NCBI GenBank assembly: GCA_025933895.1
Contig: JAICZB010000115.1
Location: 1 to 7,450, forward strand
DNA from: Thermoleophilia bacterium
GTDB lineage: Bacteria; Actinomycetota; Thermoleophilia; Gaiellales; Gaiellaceae
Reading direction: 5' to 3'
DNA: 7,450 nucleotides
A program made the translations under genes and the position numbers. Below the pieces are notes generated by a model that worked only from the letters and a program-made list of their open reading frames with translations, searched no databases and had not been told where the DNA came from. The stretch's first letter is position 1. The number at the start of each line of letters is the position of its first letter. Below are positions 1 through 6,195 of this stretch, piece by piece.

Positions 1-51
1 GAAAGCAAGGCCGCGGCGAAAGCGATAAGCGCGTCCACGCCAGCAGACTAG
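1..51 (+). CDS. Possible C-terminal tail of an upstream gene (partial)
   Basis: Frame 1 is open from the window edge and ends at a TAG at 49-51, giving a 16-residue alanine-rich tail (ESKAAAKAISASTPAD). Its composition resembles the disordered end of many high-GC proteins, and it stops 17 bases before the next start, as expected for a co-directional neighbour. No domain is present in so short a piece, so neither identity nor coding status can be established. Frame 3 is also open here, but it is the upstream extension of the aminotransferase frame. Confidence 0.3.
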   Translation, partial: ESKAAAKAISASTPAD

Positions 52-56
52 AACGC

Positions 57-62
57 TACGCT
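57..62 (+). promoter_or_regulatory. Putative -10 element (TACGCT) for a leaderless transcript
   Basis: TACGCT fits the TAnnnT pattern of a principal-sigma -10 element and is followed by exactly six bases (CGGGAC) before the GTG at 69. Transcription would then begin at or next to the start codon, giving a leaderless mRNA. No Shine-Dalgarno sequence precedes the GTG, which agrees with this. No recognisable TTGACA-like -35 box lies at the usual distance. The same geometry recurs at 3201-3215. Confidence 0.45.
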
Positions 63-68
63 CGGGAC

Positions 69-1217
69 GTGGCGACGAAGCGGTACCTGTTCACGCCCGG
101 GCCGACGCCGGTGCCGCCGGAGGTGCTGGCCGCGATCGGCGCGCCCGTGCTGCATCACCGCAGCCCCGACTTCCTCCCGGTCTACGAGCGCGTCCTCGGA
201 CGGCTTCGCGAGGTGTGCCGGACGGGGAACGACGTGCTCCTCTTCGGCTCCTCCGGTACCGGCGCCTTCGAGTCGGCCGTCGCGAATCTCGTCTCGCCGG
301 GCGAGCCGCACCTCGTGGTCTCGGCCGGCAGCTTCGGCGAGCGCTGGGTTGCGATGACGACCGCGTACGGCGCCGACGTCGACGTGCTCCGGTACGCCTG
401 GGGTGAGACGCCGGACGCCGACGACCTGCGCGCACGGCTCGGTGAGCGGGAGGCGAAGGCCGTCTGGTTCGTGCATTCCGAGACCTCGACCGGAGTCGTG
501 TCCGACATTCGCGCACTCGCTGCCGCGACGAAGGAGGCGGGAGCCCTCGCCGTCGTCGATGCCGTCTCGAGCCTCGGCGCCGTGCCGTGCGAGACCGACG
601 AGTGGGGGCTCGACGTCGTCGTCTCCGGCTCCCAGAAGGCGCTCATGTCCCCGCCCGGCCTCGGTCTCGTCGCCGTGTCCGAAGCCGCGCTCGCGGCAAC
701 TGGCTCGTCGCCGCGCTTCTACTTCGACTGGGCGCGGACGCGGAAGGCGCAGCAGACCCTCGACGCGCCGGTCACGCTGCCCGTCTCTCTCGTCGCGGGC
801 CTCGACGTCGCGCTCCAGCTCCTGAGCGACGAGGGGCTCGAAGCCGCCTTCGAGCGCCACGTTCGGCTCGGCCGGGCGGCGCGCGCCGGCGTCAAGGCGC
901 TCGGCCTCGAGCTCTTCTCCCCTGACGAGGACCGGAGCGCAGTCGTGACCGCCGTTCGCGCGCCCGCAGGCATCGACTCCGGCGACGTCGTCAAAGGAGT
1001 CCGTGACCGCTTCGGGATCACGATCGCGAACGGCCAGGGCGAGCTGAAGGGGAAGATCTTCCGCCTCGGCCACATCGGCTGGTTCGACGTGTTCGACATC
1101 ACGACGCAGATCGCGGCCGTCGAGCTCGTCCTCGCCGATCTCGGCGCGGACATCGAGCGCGGCCTCGCCGTGACGGCCGCGCTGGAAGCCTTCAGCGCGG
1201 AACCTTCGCGAACGTGA
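69..1217 (+). CDS. Class V aminotransferase (AGXT/SPT type), probable phosphoserine aminotransferase role
   Basis: This 382-residue PLP-dependent fold-type I aminotransferase is cytosolic and of normal family length. Visible marks are the N-terminal FTPGPTPVPPEV typical of alanine-glyoxylate/serine-pyruvate aminotransferases, SSGTGAFE near residues 61-68 (PLP phosphate region), HSETSTGV at 136-143, the cofactor-contacting Asp164 in VVDAVSSLG, the Schiff-base Lys190 in SGSQKAL, and Arg332 in RLGHIG, equivalent to the substrate-carboxylate arginine of the family. The GTG at 69 is chosen because FTPGPTP follows at once, as in homologues, and because a -10-like TACGCT lies six bases upstream. The stop overlaps the serA start (GTGA), so the two are probably co-expressed. 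Family members use glyoxylate, pyruvate or 3-phosphohydroxypyruvate. Linkage to serA makes transamination of 3-phosphohydroxypyruvate to phosphoserine the most likely role, in place of SerC. Soluble hydrogenase small-subunit annotations of this family are historical misnomers. Confidence 0.9.
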   Translation: MATKRYLFTPGPTPVPPEVLAAIGAPVLHHRSPDFLPVYERVLGRLREVCRTGNDVLLFGSSGTGAFESAVANLVSPGEPHLVVSAGSFGERWVAMTTAYGADVDVLRYAWGETPDADDLRARLGEREAKAVWFVHSETSTGVVSDIRALAAATKEAGALAVVDAVSSLGAVPCETDEWGLDVVVSGSQKALMSPPGLGLVAVSEAALAATGSSPRFYFDWARTRKAQQTLDAPVTLPVSLVAGLDVALQLLSDEGLEAAFERHVRLGRAARAGVKALGLELFSPDEDRSAVVTAVRAPAGIDSGDVVKGVRDRFGITIANGQGELKGKIFRLGHIGWFDVFDITTQIAAVELVLADLGADIERGLAVTAALEAFSAEPSRT

Positions 1218-2800
1218 CCCCGCGCGTCCTCGTTCGCGAGGAGATCTCCGACGCGGGGGTCGACCTCCTTCGCTCGCGGTTCGACGTGGACGTCGACGCG
1301 GCGAGTGCGCTCGAGGAGATCATCGGCGGCTACGACGCGATCGTCGTCCGCTCCGCGACCAAGCTGACGGCCGACGTGATCGAACGCGCGGAGCGGCTGA
1401 AGGTGATCGGACGCGCCGGCGTGGGCGTCGACAACGTCGACGTGGAGGCCGCGACCCGGCGCGGGATCATCGTGGCGAATGCGCCGGAGTCCACGGTCGT
1501 CTCCGCGGCCGAGCACACGGTCGGGCTCCTCGTCGCGCTCGCCCGCAACATCCCGCAGGCGCACGCCGCGCTCAAGCAAGGGCGCTGGGAGCGGAGCGCA
1601 TACGGCGGGATCGAGCTCGCCGGCAAGACGCTCGGCGTCCTCGGCTTCGGGCGGATCGGCCAGCAGGTGGCGCGACGTGCGCTCGGCCTCGGGATGCGCG
1701 TCGTCGCCTACGACCCGTACATGACGCCGGACCGTTTTCGCGAGCTCGGCGCCGAGCGCGTCGAGTCGCCCGAGGACGTGTACGCCGTCGCGGACTTCCT
1801 CACCTTGCACCTGCCGTTGACCGCGGAGACCCGCGGCTCGGTCGGCGCTGCCGCGTTCGAGGCGATGCGCCCGGGCGTCCGGATCGTGAACGCCGCCCGC
1901 GGGCCGCTCGTCGACGAGGACGCGCTGCTCGAGGCTCTCCGCGCGGGAAAGATCGCCGGCGCGGCGCTCGACGTCTTCGGGAGCGAGCCCTACTCCGGCC
2001 CGCTGCTCGAGCTCGACAACGTCGTCGTCACTCCGCACCTCGCGGCCTCGACCGGCGAGGCGCAGGATCGCGCCGGCGTCATCGTCGCCGAGCAGGTCGC
2101 CGCGGCGCTCGAGGGCGGCCTAGTGACGAACGCCGTCAACATCCCGGTGATCGGAGCCGACGACCTCGAGGTGCTCGGCCCGTACGTGCCGCTCGCCTCC
2201 CGGCTCGGGCGCATCGCGATGGATCTCGCGGACGGCCCTGCGGAGGAGATCGTGATCACGGTCTACGGCGGGCTCGCGGACTACGACGCGCGCCTGCTCA
2301 CGGTCGCGGCGCTGAACGGCGCCTTCCAGGGCCGCGCCGACCGGCCCGTCAACTACGTCAACGCGCCGCTCATCGCGGCGGAGCGAGGGATCGAGGTGCG
2401 GGAGGAGCGGTCGCGGTCGGCCCGCGACTACACGAACCTCGTCCGCGTGGAGTTGCGAGGCGCCGGCTTCCGCGTCCGGGTCGCAGGCACGACGATCGGC
2501 AGCGACCACCGGCCGTGGCTCGTCAACATCCTCGGCTTCGAGATCGAGCTCGAGCTCGCACCGCTCTTTGTGATCTGCCTCTACGACGACGTGCCCGGAG
2601 TGATCGGCCGTGTGGGGACGCTCTTCGGAGAGGCCGGCGTCAACATCGCCGGCATGACCGTCTCTCGCAGCCGACGCGGCGGCAAGGCGCTCATGGCGCT
2701 CACCGTCGACTCTGTGCCGTCCCCGGAGCTCGTCGAGCGGCTGCGCGGCGAGGGCTTCGACGACGCCCGCGTGCTCGAGCTCGGGCCGGTCGCCTCCTAA
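1214..2800 (+). CDS. serA: D-3-phosphoglycerate dehydrogenase, long form with ASB and ACT domains
   Basis: The 528-residue product oxidises 3-phosphoglycerate to 3-phosphohydroxypyruvate with NAD, the first committed step of L-serine synthesis. The order is a split substrate-binding domain (about 1-98 and 283-310), an inserted NAD-binding Rossmann domain with GFGRIG at 144-149 followed by the acidic Asp167, an ASB (allosteric substrate-binding) domain at about 311-445, and a C-terminal ACT domain at about 453-528 (DDVPGVIGRVG, then AGVNIAGM). The dehydrogenase triad is visible as Arg229 (NAARG), Glu258 (SEP) and His275 (TPHLAAST). GRAGVGVDNVD at 66-76 is a family signature. Length and domain order match the long actinobacterial and Bacillus type. 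The ACT domain suggests feedback control by serine. The GTG start overlaps the preceding stop by 4 bp with no good Shine-Dalgarno sequence, so translation is probably coupled to the aminotransferase gene. The stop lies 2 bp from the stop of the convergent gene. Confidence 0.97.
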   Translation: MTPRVLVREEISDAGVDLLRSRFDVDVDAASALEEIIGGYDAIVVRSATKLTADVIERAERLKVIGRAGVGVDNVDVEAATRRGIIVANAPESTVVSAAEHTVGLLVALARNIPQAHAALKQGRWERSAYGGIELAGKTLGVLGFGRIGQQVARRALGLGMRVVAYDPYMTPDRFRELGAERVESPEDVYAVADFLTLHLPLTAETRGSVGAAAFEAMRPGVRIVNAARGPLVDEDALLEALRAGKIAGAALDVFGSEPYSGPLLELDNVVVTPHLAASTGEAQDRAGVIVAEQVAAALEGGLVTNAVNIPVIGADDLEVLGPYVPLASRLGRIAMDLADGPAEEIVITVYGGLADYDARLLTVAALNGAFQGRADRPVNYVNAPLIAAERGIEVREERSRSARDYTNLVRVELRGAGFRVRVAGTTIGSDHRPWLVNILGFEIELELAPLFVICLYDDVPGVIGRVGTLFGEAGVNIAGMTVSRSRRGGKALMALTVDSVPSPELVERLRGEGFDDARVLELGPVAS

Positions 2801-2802
2801 CG

Positions 2803-3129
2803 CTACGCCGAGCGCGGGTCGAGCCGGACGACCGTCCTCCGCACCACCGCCTGCACCTTCTCGATGATCCGGAAGCGTCCGCGGTCCTCGACGACTCTCT
2901 CGATGTCCTCGTGCTCGTGGCCCGGCACGACGAGGAACGTGGTCGGATCCTCGCGCACCTCCTCGTACTCCACGAGGCTCGCCGGCACCCTATGCGTGCA
3001 GTTCGGGTCAGCGCACTCGCAGACGAACTCCGTTTCCGTCGCCTCGAACCGCTCCGCGCTCTCCGCAATTCGCTCGTTCACGTCTCGGAACAGCGCTTCG
3101 GTCGTCGCGCGGCGCTCGTGCTCGTTCAC
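2803..3129 (-). CDS. Conserved small protein of unknown function with a CxCx4C cluster
   Basis: This 108-residue protein belongs to no family whose function I can name, though the pattern resembles small hypothetical proteins recalled from actinobacterial genomes. It starts with a charged helical segment (about 1-30), followed by FVCECADPNC with Cys37, Cys39 and Cys44 plus His46. Next come an EYEEVR segment, FLVVPGHEHED with His71 and His73, and a basic C-terminal part. The Cys/His set could bind a metal such as zinc; this is inference. It has no signal peptide or membrane segment. The frame stays open upstream to a GTG at 3180. The GTG at 3129 is preferred because AAGGGAG (3141-3135 on this strand) lies 5 bases upstream and because 3180 would run into the divergent promoter region. 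It converges on serA and diverges from the YbaK-like gene, so it is a single-gene unit. Confidence 0.82.
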   Translation of the reverse strand: MNEHERRATTEALFRDVNERIAESAERFEATETEFVCECADPNCTHRVPASLVEYEEVREDPTTFLVVPGHEHEDIERVVEDRGRFRIIEKVQAVVRRTVVRLDPRSA

Positions 3130-3134
3130 GTCGT

Positions 3135-3141
3135 CTCCCTT
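3135..3141 (-). promoter_or_regulatory. Strong Shine-Dalgarno site that fixes the start of the minus-strand gene
   Basis: Read on the minus strand this is AAGGGAG, five bases before the GTG at 3129. It is the best ribosome-binding site in the window and decides for the 108-residue form over the 125-residue form starting at 3180. Confidence 0.7.
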
Positions 3142-3161
3142 CGACGGTGTCGTCTCCCGGG

Positions 3162-3167
3162 ATGGAA
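3162..3167 (-). promoter_or_regulatory. Weak candidate -10 element for the minus-strand gene
   Basis: On the minus strand the sequence TTCCAT is followed by CCCGGGAG. This would start the transcript about 25 bases before the GTG at 3129, leaving room for its Shine-Dalgarno site. It departs from TAnnnT at the second base and has no clear -35 partner, so it is only a candidate. Confidence 0.22.
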
Positions 3168-3200
3168 AACGCCCGATCACGCGAGCGGGTTGCGCGCGGC

Positions 3201-3206
3201 TACCGT
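3201..3206 (+). promoter_or_regulatory. Putative -10 element (TACCGT) for a leaderless YbaK-like transcript
   Basis: TACCGT is followed by six bases (CCCGGC) and then GTG at 3213, the same geometry as TACGCT + 6 + GTG at 57-71. This supports a leaderless mRNA and the 3213 start. No Shine-Dalgarno sequence is present and no clear -35 box was seen. Confidence 0.45.
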
Positions 3207-3212
3207 CCCGGC

Positions 3213-3686
3213 GTGGAACGCTGGCCGGAGCCCGTCGCGCGCGTCGCCGAGGTGCTGAAGCGCGGAGGAGTGGACGCGCGGGTCGAGGAGTTCCCGGAAG
3301 GCACGCCGACCGCGAGCGCCGCGGCGAAGGCGGTCGGCAGCTCTCGCGCGCAGATCGTCAAGTCGCTGGTCTTCGTCTGCGACGGCCGGCCGACGCTCGC
3401 GCTCGTCCCGGGAAACCGGCGGGCGGACGAGAACAAGGTGGCCGCGGCCGCCGGGACGCGCTACGCACGCGTCGCCCGGCCGGACGAGGTCCTCGCCGCC
3501 ACGGGCTTCGAGCCCGGAGGAGTCGCACCGTTCCCGGCGCCGGGAATCTCGCAGGTGCTCATGGCGGGAGAGCTGCTCGTCCACGATCGCGTCTGGGTCG
3601 GCGCCGGCTCCGAGCGCCACATGGTCGGCCTCTCGCCGGTCGATCTGCAACGTCTCACGCAAGCCCGCGCAGCCGAGCTGAGCTAG
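3213..3686 (+). CDS. YbaK/EbsC-family aminoacyl-tRNA deacylase
   Basis: The 157-residue product is a single YbaK/ProRS-associated (INS-type) editing domain, which in characterised members hydrolyses mischarged tRNA such as Cys-tRNA(Pro) in the cytosol. Visible family marks are FPEGTPTASAAAKAVG (about 27-42), QIVKSLVF with the conserved Lys50, LALVPGNRRADENK (about 62-75), ATGFEPGGVAPF (about 96-107), an LLVHDRVWVGAG segment and a C-terminal SPVDLQRLT. The length equals that of stand-alone family members. In-frame alternatives are GTG 3147 and ATG 3162. They add residues with no family similarity and would overlap the divergent promoter region, whereas GTG 3213 has a -10-like element six bases upstream and puts the family-like sequence at the N-terminus. 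The exact substrate (Cys-tRNA(Pro), Ala-tRNA(Pro) or other) cannot be told from sequence. ilvE follows after 65 bases with its own promoter-like element. Confidence 0.88.
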   Translation: MERWPEPVARVAEVLKRGGVDARVEEFPEGTPTASAAAKAVGSSRAQIVKSLVFVCDGRPTLALVPGNRRADENKVAAAAGTRYARVARPDEVLAATGFEPGGVAPFPAPGISQVLMAGELLVHDRVWVGAGSERHMVGLSPVDLQRLTQARAAELS

Positions 3687-3706
3687 GGATTTCGGCGGCG
3701 CACGGG

Positions 3707-3712
3707 TACGAT
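3707..3712 (+). promoter_or_regulatory. Putative -10 element (TACGAT) for ilvE
   Basis: TACGAT fits TAnnnT and lies 39 bases before the ilvE ATG. A transcript starting about seven bases downstream would have a leader of about 33 bases carrying the AAGGGA Shine-Dalgarno site at 3736-3741. No -35 match is evident. It would drive the ilvE, DegT and cupin genes. Confidence 0.4.
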
Positions 3713-3735
3713 TCCGGGGCCCAGCATCCGACCCG

Positions 3736-3741
3736 AAGGGA
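3736..3741 (+). promoter_or_regulatory. Shine-Dalgarno site of ilvE
   Basis: AAGGGA lies 10 bases before the ATG at 3752, slightly far but usable. It is one of the few clear ribosome-binding sites in the window and supports 3752 rather than the in-frame ATG at 3776. Confidence 0.5.
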
Positions 3742-3751
3742 CGAGCCGCAG

Positions 3752-4711
3752 ATGCGCGAGACGAAGAAGATCTGGATGAACGGCGAGCTGGTGGACTGGG
3801 CCGACGCGACGGTCCACGTCGGCACGCACGGACTCCACTACGGCTCGGGCGTCTTCGAGGGGATTCGCGCCTACGAGACAGAACTCGGCACGTCGGTCTT
3901 CCGCCTGACCGACCACCTCGAGCGGCTGCACCGATCCGCGCAGCTTCTCTACATCGATCTCCCCTATTCGGTCGAGGACCTGAGGACGGCGACGTGGGAC
4001 CTGATCGGCGCCAACGAGCTGCCGTCGTGCTACCTCCGACCGATCGCCTTCGTCGGCTACGGCGAGCTCGGCGTGTCGTCGGTCGGAAACCCCGTCGAGG
4101 TGGCGATCATGTCCTGGCCCTGGGGCGCGTACCTCGGCGAGGAGGGCCAGCGGAACGGGATCCGCGCGAAGGTGTCGAGCTGGCAGCGCGTCGGGCCGAA
4201 CGTCATCCCGCACGTCGCGAAGGCCACCGGCGTCTACCTCAACTCGATGCTCGCGGTGGGCGAGGCGAACCGCGCCGGCTACGACGAGGCGATCCTGCTG
4301 ACGGCCGAGGGCAACGTCGCCGACGGCTCCGGCGAGAGCATCTTCGCCGTCCGCGACGGCGTCATCTACACGCCCGACCTCGCGGCCTCGATCCTCGTCG
4401 GCGTCACGCGCGACTCCGTGATCCAGATCGCGCAGGATCTCGGCCACAGCGTCGTCGAGAAGCCGCTCATCCGAACCGACCTGTATCTCGCAGACGAGGT
4501 CTTCATGGTCGGGACGGCGGCCGAGGTGACACCGATCCGGGAGGTGGACGACCAGCTGATCGGCCCGCCCGGCCCGGTCACGCAGGAGATCCAGCAGGCC
4601 TACCTCGACACCGTGCACGGACGCAGCGAACGCTGGAGCCAGTGGCTGGAGTTCGCGCCGGCCCCTAGCGCGGCCGCGGGGAGCGGCGCGTCCACCGACG
4701 GCACGGCGTGA
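3752..4711 (+). CDS. ilvE: Branched-chain amino acid aminotransferase (class IV)
   Basis: The 319-residue product is a fold-type IV PLP enzyme that exchanges the amino group between glutamate and the 2-oxo acids of leucine, isoleucine and valine. It follows the E. coli IlvE pattern closely: IWMNGELVDWADATVHV at the N-terminus, HGLHYGSGVFEGIRAYE (26-42), RPIAFVGYGELG (96-107), SWPWGAYLG (121-129), the PLP Lys157 in HVAKATGVYLNSML, the cofactor-contacting Glu195 in DGSGESIF, and LADEVFMVGTAAEVTPI near the C-terminus. The frame is open far upstream (from 2864), but nothing before 3752 resembles the family, and the ATG has a Shine-Dalgarno site. The last 20 or so residues are an Ala/Ser/Gly-rich tail not found in E. 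coli IlvE. It ends in a GTGA overlap with the next gene. D-amino-acid aminotransferase or aminodeoxychorismate lyase are less likely because of the IlvE-specific EGIRAY and WPWGAYLG motifs. Confidence 0.95.
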   Translation: MRETKKIWMNGELVDWADATVHVGTHGLHYGSGVFEGIRAYETELGTSVFRLTDHLERLHRSAQLLYIDLPYSVEDLRTATWDLIGANELPSCYLRPIAFVGYGELGVSSVGNPVEVAIMSWPWGAYLGEEGQRNGIRAKVSSWQRVGPNVIPHVAKATGVYLNSMLAVGEANRAGYDEAILLTAEGNVADGSGESIFAVRDGVIYTPDLAASILVGVTRDSVIQIAQDLGHSVVEKPLIRTDLYLADEVFMVGTAAEVTPIREVDDQLIGPPGPVTQEIQQAYLDTVHGRSERWSQWLEFAPAPSAAAGSGASTDGTA

Positions 4712-5826
4712 GACAAGAGGTGGAGTCGGTCCCGCTCTCGGGGCCGTACCTCGGCGAGCGGGAGGAGGAGCTCGTCATCGACGTGCTCCGCTCGGGCCGG
4801 CTCTCCCTCGGGCCCGCCGTCGACCGGTTCGAGGAGCTCGTCGCCGAGCGCGTCGGCGCGCCGTACGCGGCCGCCGTCTCCTCGGGCACGACCGGGCTCC
4901 ATCTGCTTTGCGTCGCAGCCGGCATCGGGCCCGGCGACGAGGTGATCACGTCTCCGTACTCGTTCGCCGCGAGCGCGAACTGCTTCCTGTACGAGGGTGC
5001 GACACCCGTCTTCGCGGACATCGACCCGCGAACGCTCAACCTCGATCCCGCTGCGGTCGAGGCCGCGGTCACCGAGCGGACGAAGGCGATCGTCGCGGTC
5101 GACATCTACGGCTATCCCTGCGAGCTCGACGAGCTGCGCGCGATCGCGGACCGCCACGGTCTCGCGCTGATCGACGACGCCTGCGAGGCGCTCGGCGCCG
5201 AGTACCGCGGCGCGCCGGTCGGCTCCAGCGGAACCTCGTGCGTCTTCGCCTTCTATCCGAACAAGCAGCTCACGACCGGTGAGGGCGGGATGGTGATCAC
5301 GCACTCGGAGGAGGAGTGGCACCTGGTCCGCTCGCTGCGCAACCAGGGCCGGCCGGAGCCGGGCGGCTGGCTGGAGCACGTGCGGCTCGGCTTCAACTAC
5401 CGCCTGAGCGACATCGCCGCCGCGCTCGGGATCGGCCAGGTCGAGCGGCTCGACGAGATCCTCGCTCGCCGTTCCGAGGCTGCGGGCCGCTACGAGGATC
5501 TCCTCGGCGCCGTGGACGGGCTCGAGTTGCCGGCCGGCGACGACGCCGACCACCGCCGCTCGTGGTTCGTCTACGTCGTCCTCTTCCCGGAGCACGCGGC
5601 GCGCGAGCGCACGATCGCGGCCTTCGACCGGGAGGGGATCGGCTACAACCGCTACCTGCCGTCGATCCATCTGCAGCCGTACATGCGTGAGCGCTTCGGC
5701 TTCGAGGAGGGGCTCTGCCCCGCCGCCGAGGACGTCAGCGCGCGGTCGCTCGCGCTTCCGTTCTTCACGGGGATCGAGCCTGCGGCGCAGGAGCGGGTCG
5801 CCGAGGTTCTCGACTCCGCCTTGTGA
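4708..5826 (+). CDS. DegT/DnrJ/EryC1/StrS-family PLP aminotransferase
   Basis: The 372-residue product matches the usual length of this fold-type I family. Its characterised members transfer an amino group, usually from glutamate or glutamine, to keto-sugars attached to nucleotides. Marks seen are SGPYLGEREEE with VLRSGRLSLGP (11-36), AAAVSSGTTGLHL (55-66), GDEVITSPYSFAASAN (76-91), FADIDPRTLNLD (102-113), LIDDACEALGAEYRG with the pyridine-nitrogen Asp157, the internal-aldimine Lys186 in FYPNKQLTTGEGG, and GFNYRLSDIAAALG near 230. The C-terminal part has WFVYVVLFPE, YLPSIHLQPYMRERFGF and LALPFFTGI, as in sugar aminotransferases. The GTG start overlaps the ilvE stop by 4 bp with no Shine-Dalgarno sequence, implying coupled translation. 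No nucleotide-sugar dehydratase, epimerase or glycosyltransferase is in the window, so the substrate is unknown. A non-sugar substrate is possible given the amino-acid context. Confidence 0.92.
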   Translation: MRQEVESVPLSGPYLGEREEELVIDVLRSGRLSLGPAVDRFEELVAERVGAPYAAAVSSGTTGLHLLCVAAGIGPGDEVITSPYSFAASANCFLYEGATPVFADIDPRTLNLDPAAVEAAVTERTKAIVAVDIYGYPCELDELRAIADRHGLALIDDACEALGAEYRGAPVGSSGTSCVFAFYPNKQLTTGEGGMVITHSEEEWHLVRSLRNQGRPEPGGWLEHVRLGFNYRLSDIAAALGIGQVERLDEILARRSEAAGRYEDLLGAVDGLELPAGDDADHRRSWFVYVVLFPEHAARERTIAAFDREGIGYNRYLPSIHLQPYMRERFGFEEGLCPAAEDVSARSLALPFFTGIEPAAQERVAEVLDSAL

Positions 5827-6167
5827 ATCTGCAGAGCCTCGACCGTGCGGAGCCGTTCACGACGAAGGACGGCTCGACGATCCGGGAGCTGCATCACACA
5901 TCCCTGCAGAGCCTCGCCGAGGCGCTGCTCGAGCCGGATCAGGCGACGGAGCGCCACTACCACGGGCGAACCGAGGAGATCTACTTCGTCACGAAGGGCT
6001 CGGGATCGCTCGAGGTCGACGGCGAGACGCGGAGAGTCCGTCCGGGCGACGCTGTCCTGATTCCGCCGGGTGCGTGGCACACGCTCGAGAACGACGGCAC
6101 GAGCGAGCTGACCATCCTCTGCATGTGCTCGCCGCCGTACTCCGACGAGGACACGTTCTTCGAGTAG
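5823..6167 (+). CDS. Single-domain cupin protein
   Basis: The 114-residue product is a small cupin_2-type beta-barrel. Motif 1 is RHYHGRTEEIYFVTKGSG with likely metal ligands His45, His47 and Glu52. Motif 2 is PGDAVLIPPGAWHTLEN with His86. All four expected ligands are present, so it should bind a divalent metal. The DGSTIRELHH near the N-terminus and the LCMCSPPYSDEDT tail look like a recurrent cupin subgroup with sugar-isomerase-like annotations, but the reaction is not known. The GTG start overlaps the preceding stop by 4 bp (GTGA), again without a Shine-Dalgarno site. It is therefore probably made together with the DegT-type aminotransferase and may act on, or sense, the same metabolite. 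An isomerase, a dioxygenase or a non-catalytic sugar-binding role are all possible. Confidence 0.88.
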   Translation: MNLQSLDRAEPFTTKDGSTIRELHHTSLQSLAEALLEPDQATERHYHGRTEEIYFVTKGSGSLEVDGETRRVRPGDAVLIPPGAWHTLENDGTSELTILCMCSPPYSDEDTFFE

Positions 6168-6182
6168 CGCTGCGGCGCGTGC

Positions 6183-6188
6183 GAGAAT
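6183..6188 (+). promoter_or_regulatory. Weak candidate -10 element before the small ORF
   Basis: GAGAAT keeps the A at position 2 and T at position 6 of TAnnnT but not the first T. It is followed by seven bases (CCGGCAC) and the ATG at 6196, close to the leaderless geometry at 57-71 and 3201-3215. Only a candidate. Confidence 0.28.
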
Positions 6189-6195
6189 CCGGCAC

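Noticed and set aside
48..1073. 341-codon minus-strand open frame over the class V aminotransferase
   Set aside because: Arg/Glu/Asp-rich shadow without motifs, fully covered by a confident plus-strand gene.
719..2038. 439-codon minus-strand open frame antisense to the aminotransferase and serA
   Set aside because: It mirrors two well-recognised plus-strand genes, has low-complexity Arg/Asp/Glu/Ala-rich content without family motifs, and is the expected shadow of G/C-ending codons.
2798..2805. Bidirectional terminator between convergent serA and the minus-strand gene
   Set aside because: Only 2 bp separate the stops, and no stem-loop with a T-run was seen on either side.
2864..3751. N-terminal extension of ilvE in the same open frame
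   Set aside because: The extension runs through the minus-strand gene and the YbaK-like gene in another frame, has no family similarity, and the ATG at 3752 with AAGGGA fits IlvE homologues.
3683..4618. 311-codon minus-strand open frame antisense to ilvE
   Set aside because: Composition is that of a codon shadow; IlvE motifs on the plus strand are decisive.
4600..5670. 356-codon minus-strand open frame antisense to the DegT-type gene
   Set aside because: Same shadow pattern: no recognisable domain, and the plus strand carries clear PLP-enzyme motifs throughout.
5829..5916. 13-bp direct repeat CTGCAGAGCCTCG (5829-5841 and 5904-5916) in the cupin gene
   Set aside because: The copies are in frame, 75 bases apart, and both encode Leu-Gln-Ser-Leu with preferred codons. 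A single short repeat inside a normal cupin is best read as coincidence.
6168..6182. GCGC-TGCG-GCGC hairpin after the cupin gene as a terminator
   Set aside because: The stem is only four base pairs and no U-tract follows; it is not a credible intrinsic terminator.
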